DNA from: Pelodera strongyloides
Taxonomy: Eukaryota; Nematoda; Chromadorea; Rhabditida; Rhabditidae
Direction: 5' to 3'
NCBI GenBank assembly: GCA_036852015.1
Contig: JAANDG010000585.1
Location: 26,100 to 90,099 of the forward strand
Length of the DNA: 64,000 bases
A model generated the notes under the pieces. That model made no database searches and was not told where the DNA came from. It was given only the letters and a program-made list of their open reading frames with translations. Within the stretch, counting starts at the first letter, position 1. Each line of letters starts with the position of its first letter. Positions 46,351 through 57,197 of this stretch are shown here, piece by piece. The position numbers and the translations under genes are program-made.

Positions 46351-49300
46351 ATCAATCAATAATAAATAAATAATAATAATCATCAATCAATAATAATAAT
46401 GATAAATAATATATAATAATAATAAGAATATCAATCAATAATCAATAATAATAATAATAATAATCAATATAAATCAATAATCAATACCGGTTCGCATATC
46501 GAGCTCCACAGCTTTGTTGGCCTCCTTGATCACCTCTTCCTGTACAAGTTCCTCCTCGAAAAGATCCAAATCTTCTTCGGTGAACTCGTTTTGCTATAAA
46601 AGGGATTACAATACAGTAAGATTACATTAGCATTATAGTATAGTATACCGCAATATAATAGAAGTACAGTAGTGCATCCTGTACAATAGTAAGATAAGAC
46701 ATTCCGAAAACAAAGCTTTGCACATGATAACATGTCAACAGAGTACATCTAGCGTTATCAACTAACTACTGTAGTGTAGTCCATGCCGTGGCCATTTGGC
46801 GACCACTCCCGATAGTTTTCGAGAAAAATTAGTCGTCAGCTTCGTTCAACAAAAAACCGATCCCCTCATCATTTACTAGCTCACCGGCGAACCACCGCCG
46901 GAATTAGAATATTGCATAAATTTAGAGGTTTATGGCTGAACCACCTCCCGATTAGCCTCACTAGGCATGAGAAGCTCGGCGGTGGTACGAGAAATTTGCC
47001 AGGAACGTATCACAAATAGAGAGAATTTCGCCAACCACCTCGGGACTCTGGACTCACAGGCGAAGTTTTTGGCCTGCTGACTTGTTTACGCAGTTCGCAT
47101 TCGAAATAACAAATAACCATAACTCAAAGATCCATCATACCGTATTGTCAATCAGCTGGAGCCATCCCCTCGTCCTATCGAATAAACCGAGTTTTTCATT
47201 GATCTCCTTCACGGCCATAACCATTTGCCAGATCTTCTTGTACCACTCGCAGGCTTGTTGCTTATCTCCGTACAACCAGAGAAGACCGGCCACGGCTGAA
47301 ATTACAGGCAACAAAATGGCAAACTAAATGTTTGGTTAGAACTCACACTCAGATATTAAAGCGAAATCCGGCCGGTTTTTGAAACGCATCGTGGACAACT
47401 GAATTCTTACGTATTTATGCTAATTTAGTCGAATTTCGCTCGCTTTTTTATTCAAATTTATGTTCATTTGCATAAGCTGCATAAGAATGCTGGTGTATTC
47501 GATGCGTTTTAAAAACCGACCGCTATTTCGCCTTAAAGCAAGTAATTGCGTAATTGGTAATTATTAAATGATCACGACAAATGAGTCGCCCATTGCTGCT
47601 TGCCTTACAATTAACGTGAAAGGGTGAAAGCGCAATGGCAAAGCACTGTGTAAGATCCAACAAAAAAAAAACTACTGCATGCCAGATACGCGCGAACCCG
47701 CGCGTTGTGCGCCAGAAGTGCGCAGCCCACAAACTCACCATTTCTATTCGCCACAACGTTTCTAATCTCTTCAACCATGAGTTTGACGGCCATTCGATGG
47801 AGCACGGAGAATATTCTCTGCGGCGTAAACGTCCGCTTCAGAATAAACTTTCTGCTAGCCCTATACGATGCCCAATGCTCAAGGTCGCCAGTCACCACGG
47901 AAGTACGCAGCTAAACAGATCTACATAATACCTTGGCACGGCCCAGGAAAAGCGATACAACAGCCGGTTTTTTAAAGGTATATGGGTGCGCCATTTTTTT
48001 TGCTGTACATTCACAACCAACATACGACAATATACGATTGCAAAACCGGCCGCGATACATCTGCATGTCATTGTATGTCATTCGTGAAACATTTACGTAT
48101 ACATGATGATGCAGTTGTCAGGAATACCGCAGCACGCTTCAGAGACCGCGTACCATTATACAATCTAGACTGGCTATTCTAACAGTAAATAACTATAAAC
48201 TATTATAATAGTAAATAAACACAGTACCCGTAAAGCGTAAAAAATACCGCAATCATCATCCTCTAAAGTGTCAAAAGTCTCAGTCATACCCTAAACCTAA
48301 AGCGTACTAGAAAAGTTATAATTCATTTTCAAAAATGAGCAACCAAACCGCACCCTCGTCAATGCTTTCCAAATGCCGTGGAATACTTGCAAACCCAGAT
48401 CCTTTAATAGAACATCAGGCGCGTAGTTGTCGGGCAACAATTTGGCTAAAAAAAAGAGAAGAACTATATGAAAACTTGCAGTTAATACTTAGACCATATC
48501 AAAAGTTAAAACTATGATAACAGGCAGGGTATAATTTCCGCATGTCAAATGAAATGAATGAATATTATTAGAATAAAAAACCGAGAAATACCTGCAATAC
48601 CACACAGTAATTTACACACACACTACATATCGGCGAAAGGAGAACAGCGTCCCGTCTAAGTTTCAAAAACCTGTTGTTAGTTGTTATAATGCTTTAAACT
48701 TACCAATTTGCGGTCGCACAATTGCCAGTACCGCCTGATACGTGCGCTCCTCTAGAGGAGTAAAGGTGAGCTCTGTGACAGTGACCGAGGAACATGGAAG
48801 ATCCAGCTGAATGAAAAGACAGATGAAATATGAAATCCAACATTCAAATACAATTAAAGCCAAATACCGGCCGGTTTTTGAAACGCATCGTGGACAACTG
48901 AATTCTTAGGAATTATGCAAAGTTGCTCGAATTTAGTTCGAGTTTTTTTTATTCTAACTTAAAGCTGCATAGGAATGCAGCTGTCCACGATGCCTTGCAA
49001 AAACCGGCCGGTATTTCGCTTTAAAAACATAGATATGAGGAGTTAGGTTTTATACTTTTGTCTCACAATCAATCATCAACACTAACAAAATCCGAAAAAA
49101 ATTGAAAAACAAGGAAACTGATCATATTTAGAACTCAAACTCCTTACGTTGTATATATTTTTTTTACAATAATTCTTGGATGGAAAATTGATATATTAAT
49201 TAATCCTTTTACATGAAACCCAACTCATGAAGTAAGCTTGCATCAATCAAACCCTGTTGGCAGTTCAGGTTCAGCTACCTATGAAGGTATGAATTACACG

Positions 49301-52300
49301 AAACCCAAGGAATTAAAAAAAAATCACAAATACGCAACAAACCTGGTCCTGCACGTCCTTTTTCGCGTTTCTCCAAAATAGTTTCTTGAAAACGGCCAGT
49401 AAACGGTGTTCCTCCCCATGTGTATAAGGTGCCCATAGATTGTCCACCCACACGCCAGAAAGTGAAAAAGGCCGGAGGCCCAGGAAGCGAACCATACCGT
49501 ACAAATCTGAAGAAAAATTATACTGCAAGATTAGCAAGTTAGCATTCAAGCATTTCTCTGCCATAACCCTATATAATCCATACTTTGACTTTTGACTTTG
49601 GTTTTATAAGGCACCAACAATTTGCCTAGGATACACAGGATATGCGTATGATATGCAAATTTCCCAAAGTAGGTACAACACTGCTTTAAGAAGGAATATT
49701 CCCTACCATTCACACTATTCAACAGCGGAGTTCCAGTGATGCACCACCTAGCTCTCGCCTTTAATAAAAAGCACATCTCGGCAGCTTTCCTCGCTCCGCC
49801 TTCGACCATTTGTGACTCGTCAAGGCAGATCTGCAACAAGAGGAAAGTATGACCAACTTGGCCGGAAATAAACCGGAGCGTAAAATCGTCCGCCTCGAAT
49901 AATAGGCTCAAAATACACTGCAGGCTATTGCAAATCACGCACTAACACATGAGTAAAACTTTCATTGAAACACTATTTCTCGGAGCAACACCGATTCCGA
50001 TAACATCTTCATTCACGTACTGCTGTGTAATTGTGAACTGCTAAGCTCATTGCTTATAATGTACAGTAGGTCAGAGTAAATTAGCCAATACGAAATTCTT
50101 ACTTACCCTCCACCATTTAACGCTCGTAAGTGGCGAAGGCAGTACTTGATGTGCGTCACCGCGCTTCTTTCGAAGGCCTTCTGTAAGTAGCAATAAAATA
50201 ATGTTGCACAGCTGTACTGAATGCATCATATTCATCAAGAACTTACATACATCCAGAAGCAAAATGTACCTTTGTCCTTTGTACTGTACCCCCTCGTACC
50301 CTTGTATAAACTGTGCATTTTATACAATACTCATTCATATTTACATATCATATTTCTTTTTCCTTGATAACTTTTATGGTCAGTGAATACACTACCGTAT
50401 CCATTAACTACTTCATCAAAAAAAACTGACCCTTAGGTTTATAGTCCACCACGACGAGCTCCTTTTGCAAGACATCATAGGTAGTGAGGATAATGTCGTG
50501 CTCTGCCAAATATTTCGGATGTTTGTACCCGTCCTTTATCACGCCTTGATACAGCTAAACTACAGAGTATTGGATTTGTAAACAATATTAGATCAGCTCG
50601 TTATTTACAAGTAAACTTTGCTCGGTGAAAAAAAAAAGAACTGCGCCCAGCTCATGCTCAGGATCACGGATCACCCACCGAGTCCGAAGCAAAGCACACG
50701 TTATCCTCAGGCTGCGACGACAGTTCAGAGGCCGTATTCACCAACACGCAAGCTGCCCTCCCTGACCTCCCCAGGGAGATAAAGAGTGTGTAGAGAGTGA
50801 GAGAGCAGAAGAGATTCATAGCGCTCGTGAACCTAGGGAAGGTTCCCTGTGTGTTGGTGAATACGGCCTCAGGAATGCCAAGAGCGCGCAAAGATGGGAA
50901 ACACGACTATTATTCGCGCACATCTGGCGCACCAACATCAACAAAGAAAAGGGCTAATGGGCAATACAAGAGTGAGAGATGCGTGGCTCACTTTCAGCCC
51001 AGCTACAAAAGAAAACCTTCAATGTATAAATCACAACACATACGTGAATGGAAACCGTCTCTCGAATATGCTTCCGGATCTCTTCATACCACTGCAGGCA
51101 AATCGCACTTGGAACCACAATTAGAGTTGTTCCAACATCAAGGACCTTAAAGCGAAATAACGGTCGGTTTTTGAAACTCAAAAACCATAACATCTTCATA
51201 TAACAAAGTGGGTACAGTAATCAGTAAAACATACCAAAAGACAATAGCAAATAAATACTATTAAATACACAAATACACTGACAAATTCATACCACATACG
51301 ATGATAAACCCAGTGACCGTATGTACCGGGAAGCTCCCAGCCTCCCAGTGGGAGGTGAAAGAAAGGGAAGGATCACACAAATCAGAGACACACAGAGACA
51401 AATTCTCCCAACCTGGGAGGCTCCCGCTATTCGTGCATACGGCATAAATATATTAATCAAGACTGACAAGACGTACCATATGTTGATAACAAAACGGGCA
51501 AGTGAAATCCTCGGCGGTTTGCGAACGCGACAGTGCCATCAGACTACGATCCACCGATTCTCCACACGCTTTACAATCGAGACGATGCGGCTAAAATACG
51601 AAAATTGAAGAGAAATAGAAAAAAAAAAGAAATAGAAATATTATAAGGCGTCCGTATGGGGATGTTTTTCTAAGCACTAAACATTAAGCATAGCCCCTAA
51701 CCGTCCCAGGCTTGCTTTTTGTTTAAAGTTAAAGCTTATGTGTTAAAAGCTCAAAGTTTAGAAACTAAACTAACCAGCGAGGATGCATCCGACAGCTTCG
51801 ACTTCGGTTTGCTGAAGAATCGCCGCGCGCGGATTTCGTTCTAAAACAGGCACTAGGAAATTTTTGAGGATGAAAAGTGAAAAGTGGAAAATAACAACAA
51901 CAAAACAATACTCTAAACCTCGCCGACAGTGGGAATTACTTGGCTAATCTAACAAGAAGAAAACTAGAAAACAAAAGCTAACTGATAAACTGATGTTCTA
52001 CTCGGGTCATCGCGAACTGCGAACGAGGCGAAAGGTGAAAAGTAGATTACAGATTTGCAATTTACACACAAACAGTCAGAAGCCACATTCACCACCACCA
52101 CCACTCCAGTCCATCGGGCGGGGGCGGGGAAATGCTTCCCGGGAGAGAAAATACCGTGAAAGTCGCATAGAAAAAGACGGTGTCATGCAGGGGAGTACAT
52201 AATACTAATAGGTGTTAGGACTGTCAGGGTCTCAAGGGTGTCACACAGGGGGAGGACCAAATGGAACCAAGCTCTATTATTACAAACCCCAAAGTTAAAA

Positions 52301-55300
52301 CTCAACCAACACAACCTACCAACTTCCACAATGCTTCTCCAGTATCAACGGACGCAGTCACCGACGAAACGAGATCGTCAACAACGTCACGCACTGGATC
52401 GTCCCATAACTGTGATAACCTGCGCCTAAACAAAATGATAAATACCGAGTTACCGATATGTGACAAAATGATAAATATTCAAATTCGCGTACAAGACGAA
52501 ACGAAAACGAGAAAATACTGCACATTTTGTGAGTAGTTTGTGAATAAATAGTTAGTGGACCGTAATCAAGTCTGAGATCTGAGCCTGAACCTTACACGTG
52601 CACGTGTGTAAATCTTTCAAATAGCTTAGGAATACCACCAATGGAATCATATTGTCACTTGTTGTTGAAATCATGTTGAAATGCCTGGCACCATTACCTA
52701 TACTCTACACACTACGCTTGATTTCCATTGTTTTACTATCAAATCACCTGTTTTCTAATCAACGACAACACGACGAGTTATATACTACTTTCTTTGCATC
52801 GTTTCATTGTGATGCACACCCTGTGGTGTTATTTAATAAATAAATAAACTCGTCACTTACACTTACAAACTGAACTGTGGAGGCTAAAATCTTAAATTGA
52901 GCACACTCACCGTCTTTGGCTGTCGTTTTCAAGAGGAGCCACAGGTCGTTGCTTCGAGATCGACGTGATCAGAGCCAACAATTCAACTGTCTTGCCCAAA
53001 CCCATTTCGTCGGCAAGAATGCCACCTAAACAGTTCAGAAGTTCAGAGGCCGTATACACCAACGACACACAGGGAGCCCTCCCTAGGCTCACGAGCGCTT
53101 TGAATCTCTACTGCTCTCGCACTCTTTCGCACCCTTGGGAGGCCAGGGAGAGCTCCCTGCGTGTTGGTGAATACGGCAACAGGAATGAATTGGCCTATGT
53201 TATGTTATTGACCACGACCAGACCACATACATAACGATAGAGCCAATGGTGAACGTTAGATAATCCTTTAGGTCTGAAGGAAGAGGAAGCGTACACCGAA
53301 CCAAAATTGTATTCCGACATAATACCTAGAACATACGAAAAGCACAACATTCTAAAGTGCGGAATCTCTTACCTCTCACTTCAGCATGAAAGTCCGGAGA
53401 CTCCGCAAATAAGCCGACGTGAGGAAAGTAATAGATGTTATTGGCGAGATGGTGAACTTGAGTGATGTGCGGATCAACCGGCAAATCGGGATTCATCTCA
53501 CGCTGTAAAATTTAGATTATTTTTGACACTATTTTTGACGTGTTTCAAAAACCGGCTTAGGCTTAGGCTTAGGGCTAATCCCTAAGCCTATTTCGCTTTA
53601 ACTATCGAAAAAAAGAAGTCCTACGTCAATCATAAACCGAACAGCGTCCTTCTGGTACGGCCGAAGGGTGGCAGTGATGGCACTCGTGTCCAATTCATAT
53701 TCCGGAGGTTTGGCACGATCTCTACGAAGTTTCTGCGCAAAATGAACATTAACAAAGTAAGCACTCTACTAGACTAATAGATAGGGTACGCAACTTCCTT
53801 AGTTATATACGGTAAGTCATTGTCTATCTACTTAGATTTTATATTAAATTACTTAGCTTTCGTACTAAACTTCTTCCAATGTCGTGGCTAAAAAAACCCT
53901 GAAATTAGGCCCTTCGCCCTTCCAAAGCTCCCCACCCAACTGAGGTCACTGGTGCAGAAACGAACGAAACTGTAACGAAGAAAAAAAACGATAACAAACC
54001 TCGTAAAACATGTCAAAGTCCTCTCGCGGAAGCTGGACAGCGTCATCAAATTGTAGTGGGATTTTCTACAAAATAAAAATTAATTAACACAAATAGGTGA
54101 ACACCGCTTTTATAGGTGAAGATATAGGTGAAGATCGCTTTTCAACCGTGTAACTCGAACTCGCACTCGTGGTTTTACAAGACCGACCACCAAAAGGGCA
54201 CACAGTTGACACAGTGGATACAGTTGCAGCTTTCCAGCATCTGTTTCAAAAATCACATGTCACACCGCTTTAAAACATTGACAGAACAATCTTACCAAAG
54301 AAGGGAAAATTGCAGCAATAACCGGATTGAAGTGTCGTCGTGCATGTCGTGTGGAAAGGTAATCGAGTAACCAGTAATCACATGAAGCCGATAGTGACGG
54401 TGCGATATAGGTATTCTGAATTTTCTTTTATGGATTCTCTCTAATGCTCCCGAAACCTTCACCTTTCAGATTGTTGCATATAAAGACGCACACATACATA
54501 TACACCAACAACTCATACTACTACAAACACACAGACACTCAACATTGAGTACTTAAATTAATAGAAAGGCATGTGAACAAGGCGGGTGACCTACAGTAAC
54601 GGGTCTAATGCTAATATGTAATGTGTAACAAGAAGAAGAACATCCCATAAAAACATGGGAAGGCAGTCCGAAGGCTGTAGTAATAAAAATAATAAAAAAT
54701 ACATTTCGCAAATACCTTCAAGTATACTGAGAGGCAGAGTTGTTCCCGATGCTCCAAAAAGATTGAAAACGCGCTCTGACACAGCCTGCAATATATATTC
54801 AACTAGTTAGAGCAGAAGGATGTCATAAGAATAAGACAAGACTCTTAAAATGGAGTGGACGCAGTTGTGAAGCACACAGTACAGGACCAAAACCGTCCTT
54901 AGCAAATGAGGGGGAGGGCGCGTTCGGATTGTTCGGAATGCGGAACTTCGAACCAAAAACGTTTCAAAAGTAGTTTGGGATGGCCGGTTGGAAATGTAAA
55001 TCTTTTCCACAGTACACATAGCCCGTGGGCACAGATACCACTTATGTTTAGATATCCAGCAATATTTGGAGCCAATATGAATGTCTCTGTGCCTAAAGAC
55101 TAAATGTACTGTGGAAAGTAATTTCATTTCCGACCGGCCATCCCGAACTACTTTTGAAAAGTTTTTTGTTCGGAATGCCGCATCCCGAACGCGCCCTGTC
55201 AAACGACAAACGGAAGACTACACGGGACCTATGGAACTTAAGATGTCCATGTCCAGCATACATATGGCCAAAAAATTACCGTATCTTTGAGGCGTTGAGT

Positions 55301-57197
55301 AGAGCGAGAACCCCTTCAGGACAATTCACAGTCCCCATAAGGGCAAGAGTGTAAGTGAAGGACTGTTTCCGTTTTCGTCCAGTTCCTTTAGGTCGATCCA
55401 CTTTAGTGTAGGCCTAAAGAATCTTAACATTAGTTATTGTTATTGTTTCAAAGTCGCAGTCAAGCCTCCCGCGTACGGTGGAAAAAGCGCACGTGCAGCA
55501 TATATAGAAGTCCCAAAAAAAGTGTTGGGCAAGTATTTAAAGGGAATATGTAGGCACTCAAAATGAACAAAACAACTGCGAAACTAGAGTTTCCACACCA
55601 GACATGAATTTAAGTAGGCGACTGAATATGTAAATTCGAATATTCTCATTTGCATGCAAATATGTCGCTGTTGCATGCTATATGCCGATGTATGCACACA
55701 TATGCAAAAATTTTTGCTCCATCAGCACTGCCGTGTAAGCCAGGGGGTCAAGCAACGCGTTTACTATGGAAAAGATGAACTTTGAAAATCATTTTCTTTT
55801 AAATGGGAAAAACTTTTAACAATTTTTGTTGTTGTTTCCTTAATGAGGAACACACATTCTATTAATACAGCTTAACTTCAAAAAGGGCATACATATTCCC
55901 TTTAACAAATATGCAATACTAATACTCACATTGATTTTTCCAGTACTATCGTTGTACTCAGAGAAAATGACAGCGTCCACAGCGCCTACTACACAGGTTT
56001 CATCTGAAGAACAGAAGAACATAAAAAACTGTAAAAAATGTCAATCAATCAATACCTTAGATAATTATTAGGAAAATATCCTGCAAAAGACTTCTCCTAC
56101 CTAGCTGGTGAAGTGAACATACGTATCTGGGCCTCCTTCTGCCTAGCTCTACTCTAGCAACCCATAAGTATCTTAATAATAACGGTTTATTGGTTACTCA
56201 TGGTTAGAACGTCAACCAAAGGGAACCCTAAGACCCCGCGCTTCACAACGCGAAAGTACTTACTAGGGACCAAATATTTTCCTTCCGGCCCTATACTATT
56301 TATATTTTTGTAAAAAATATTTGTGTAAAAACTAACCAGTTTCCAATGGAATGGATCCTAGCAGACATCTAATGTCCTTCCCAGGAAGAGTACCGTTGTT
56401 TGGTGTAAATGTAGCAATCCGATAACAAGCTGCCATGGACAACTCGACCCATCCTTCCTAAAAGTAAGCGAAACATCGTATAAGTATTTTTCATTTTTCC
56501 AACCTAACCATGAATTGAAGAATAATAGAAAAAAACAAGGCTAGAAGTGGGTGACACTCCCTCCAGCACTTGTTGTGAAGAAATAACGTCACTCACCACA
56601 TTTTCAGTGAATTCAGCGTCCACTTCCATATCTATTAATGCGAGCAGCACGTGAACATTTACCCTAAATCAACGCCCGGATGTTATACCAAATATACAAA
56701 CATAAAGCGCGAAGTCCGCGAAATAACACACACAAAATTAGCGACATCGAATGATGCTATCAAGGTTACCATAGCTGGAGCCTATGATACTAATTAAGAA
56801 ACTACAACATTTTCAGTGTAACAAGTCTATATGAGCTCCCCATTACGTATAAGAAAAAAAGTAAAATCATAATTCATTGCCTAACACCAAAGGTCTCCCG
56901 TTTCGTAGCGAAAGATAGGTGCTAGGTTGTATCGCCCCCTTCTTATATTGTTCTGTATGAGAAACTGGTCAGAAACATAAATAAACAATATACATACATA
57001 AACGCTCAACCAGATTTCTTTTTTGGTCGCGAAATAAAAAAATATTTTCAAACACTACACGGAAAACTTCATTACAAAGACCATTGTGATACATAATCTG
57101 GAGCTTTACGTACAATGTGCGAAAAAGTGGGAGGCGGCGGTCCGGACCTGCTATGCGTTCGTGGACTTTTTATGGGTTTCCCATTTATTCCGTCCAT
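36388..57197 (-). CDS. SHPRH: SHPRH: SNF2 helicase and RING E3 ubiquitin ligase, complete
   Basis: Forty-one exons join in one frame to 1449 residues plus TAA (human 1683). The chosen ATG is at 57197; an in-frame ATG ten codons upstream is also open. Order: N-terminal domain, SNF2 ATPase lobe 1 with DEMGLGKT at about residue 312, a short linker-histone-like insert, a reduced zinc motif, the DEAH-box equivalent DESQ at about 544, TGTPLLNS, a long spacer, RING (C-P-V-C to C-P-T-C) at about 1204-1263, and helicase lobe 2 ending in INRIGQTR. Family role: Rad5-related nuclear ligase that extends K63 ubiquitin chains on PCNA during replication-damage bypass. The exon lists are split over the next four entries. 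The introns carry many MITEs. Confidence 0.96.
36597..36685. repeat. repeat N copy (GAGCGTGCACCTT type)
   Basis: GCTTCAAGAGCGTGCACCTT, then GCTTATGACATGTTCCGCAC and TAGGCGACGAGTT. Shared with 15372-15470, 42745-42855 and 59248-59352. A dispersed repeat without obvious inverted ends; about 45 bases from SHPRH exon 40. Confidence 0.65.
37345..37585. repeat. repeat M copy 1 (CCCGCGTTTCC type)
   Basis: CGTTTCCCGCGAAACAAAAA, TCGCATGTTTCTTGACAGAT and AGTGTTAGCGGCAAGG match the copy at the right edge of the window. CCCGCG phrases appear inverted near the end (GGAAACGTGGGA). Confidence 0.75.
38669..38795. repeat. family E MITE copy 2
   Basis: AGGCCATATTCACCACGATT to GGTGAATATGGCCT; flanks CAG and CTG. 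About 35 bases 5' of SHPRH exon 37. Confidence 0.85.
38992..39335. repeat. CA microsatellites with ACCACCTCC repeats between
   Basis: (CA)n at 38995-39050 and 39243-39333. Four CCACCTCC phrases lie at 39088-39215. Confidence 0.85.
39507..39611. repeat. family E MITE copy 3
   Basis: AGGCTATATTCACCACTC to GGTGAATATGGCCT, 105 bp, flanked by TAG on both sides. Confidence 0.85.
40715..41012. repeat. CTCGGAAAA repeat array, palindromic
   Basis: More than ten CTCGGAAA or TTTCCGAG units alternate in both orientations around a GGCCCG centre (40878-40902). Lies in the SHPRH intron before exon 34. It creates frames open on both strands with no domain. Confidence 0.85.
41650..42060. repeat. truncated family G right end joined to a degenerate family B
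   Basis: TCTCGTGAGCCTCCTCCTTTAA ends at 41932. Immediately after it comes ACTTTGGAAAATTTGCATATG and a diverged second arm (TACACAGGATACATAGATAC). This looks like an old insertion of one TTAAAG family beside another. Confidence 0.7.
42432..42506 (-). repeat. tRNA-like sequence (Thr-like loop)
   Basis: On the minus strand: GTGTAGCTCAACCGGTGAGT (A box), a five-pair anticodon stem around TGAGTAG, then GCGGGTTCGAGTCCGC (B box). Position 33 is not T and the T stem is one base short, so a functional tRNA is unlikely. Confidence 0.5.
42745..43090. repeat. repeat N copy followed by a family I copy
   Basis: GCTTCAAGAGCGTGCACCTT and TTAGGCGACGCGC, then GGTGACCAAATGTTGACGG and AACTTGGTCACCATGAGGTC. Ends near SHPRH exon 30. 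Confidence 0.6.
43585..43680 (-). repeat. tRNA-like remnant
   Basis: The minus strand has GTCGGTTCGATCCCTGCTCGACC, a B box with a partial 3' acceptor side. No A box or anticodon arm is convincing. SHPRH intron 29. Confidence 0.4.
44570..44661. repeat. family D MITE copy 3, short
   Basis: 92 bp, AGGCCGTTCACCAACACACA to TGTGTGTTGGTGAATACGGCCT, CTG on both flanks. Confidence 0.87.
45020..45190. repeat. family B palindromic MITE copy 7
   Basis: 171 bp, GTACGAT-centre type, in the SHPRH intron between exons 26 and 27. Confidence 0.93.
45530..45611 (-). pseudogene. decayed duplicate of SHPRH exon 26
   Basis: On the minus strand TTTCTTCCAG is followed by a frame beginning NMLELSEEFQSLQKPRSPYS, close to the real exon's NMLELNDEFPELQPLR. 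The intron next to each copy also matches (GTGAACTGCTA, CACACTG), so a segment of about 200 bases was duplicated. Possible donors leave phase 0, whereas the real exon leaves phase 2, so it cannot replace exon 26. Confidence 0.7.
46265..46488. repeat. AAT/ATC microsatellite
   Basis: Long AATAAT run with CAATCAATAA breaks, directly adjoining SHPRH exon 24. Confidence 0.92.
47356..47538. repeat. family A MITE copy 15
   Basis: ATTAAAGCGAAATCCGGCCGG to CCGACCGCTATTTCGCCTTAA. Confidence 0.88.
48855..49024. repeat. family A MITE copy 16
   Basis: ATTAAAGCCAAATACCGGCCGG to CCGGTATTTCGCTTTAA, 50 bases 5' of SHPRH exon 20; the ATTTGCAT centre is deleted. Confidence 0.87.
49575..49690. repeat. degenerate half of family B
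   Basis: CCTAGGATACACAGGATATGC, TATGCAAATTTCCCAAAG and CTGCTTTAA match one arm only. Confidence 0.6.
50729..50869. repeat. family D MITE copy 4
   Basis: AGGCCGTATTCACCAACACG to GTTGGTGAATACGGCCT, CAG on both flanks. Confidence 0.88.
51144..51180. repeat. solo family A end at a SHPRH splice acceptor
   Basis: CTTAAAGCGAAATAACGGTCGG and TTTTTGAAAC start at the first base of SHPRH exon 15. Read on the minus strand the element end supplies the pyrimidine-rich tract and the AG of the acceptor (TTATTTCGCTTTAAG). The other terminus is missing. Confidence 0.8.
52075..52195. repeat. degenerate family E copy
   Basis: CAGAAGCCACATTCACCACCA, CGGGGAAATGCTTCCCGGG and AAAAAGACGGTG keep the family pattern, but the right end is lost. 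Confidence 0.5.
53047..53178. repeat. family D copy 5, right end damaged
   Basis: AGGCCGTATACACCAACGAC to GTTGGTGAATACGGC, then AACAGG instead of CTCAG. It starts 22 bases 5' of SHPRH exon 11. Confidence 0.75.
53540..53600. repeat. family A remnant with TTAGGC hexamers
   Basis: GTGTTTCAAAAACCGGCTTA, then GGCTTAGGCTTAGGG mirrored by CCCTAAGCC, ending TATTTCGCTTTAA. Confidence 0.65.
54900..55200. repeat. inverted repeat with GGGCGCGTTCGG ends
   Basis: GGGCGCGTTCGGATTGTTCGG and CTTTTCAAAAGTAGTT-type sequences on the left are mirrored on the right (AACTACTTTTGAAAAG, CCCGAACGCGCCC). The centre contains ACAGTACA on both arms. Fills SHPRH intron 6. Confidence 0.75.

Larger units (their letters stand above)
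40347..48806 (-). other. SHPRH: SHPRH exons 20-34: spacer between the lobes
   Basis: Exons: 48704-48806, 48354-48445, 47739-47910, 47141-47295, 46488-46593, 46172-46232, 45307-45408, 44762-44828, 44210-44349, 43724-43874, 43110-43258, 42091-42185, 41457-41565, 41060-41174, 40347-40432. Mostly helical and charged. It begins with the ELTFTPLEERTYQAVL phrase typical of SNF2 proteins and contains acidic (FTEEDLDLFEEELVQEEV) and basic stretches. No separate domain recognised. Confidence 0.9.
49343..53025 (-). other. SHPRH: SHPRH exons 11-19: ATPase lobe 1 with inserts
   Basis: Exons: 52911-53025 (motif I), 52320-52425 and 51775-51840 (linker-histone-like region, about 57 residues), 51477-51590 (zinc motif CKAC and CPFC), 51044-51145 (TTLIVVPSAICLQWYEEI, motif Ia), 50431-50554 (IILTTYDVL), 50107-50180, 49707-49830 (CLDESQMVE, WCITGTPLL), 49343-49506 (DLYGMVRFLGL). 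Motif II reads DESQ, where classical helicases have DEAH or DEAQ. Confidence 0.93.
53373..57197 (-). other. SHPRH: SHPRH exons 1-10: N-terminal region
   Basis: Exons: 57114-57197, 56888-56952, 56597-56663, 56337-56457, 55930-56003, 55280-55413, 54716-54785, 54000-54065, 53625-53732, 53373-53502. The start is MDGINGKPIKSPRTHSR with a proline run. Exon 9 holds the Q-motif-like LRPYQKDAVRFMID that precedes all SNF2 ATPase cores. Exon 7 lies in the frame LCQSAFSIFLEHREQLCLSV. A 54900-55200 inverted repeat with GGGCGCGTTCGGAT ends fills intron 6. Confidence 0.93.

Noticed and set aside
53240..53320. Possible SHPRH exon between exons 10 and 11 (frame MSEYNFGSVYASSSF)
   Set aside because: Exon 10 (ending EVR plus one base) joins exon 11 (GGILADEMGLGKT) exactly in phase, and this segment has no phase-compatible donor.
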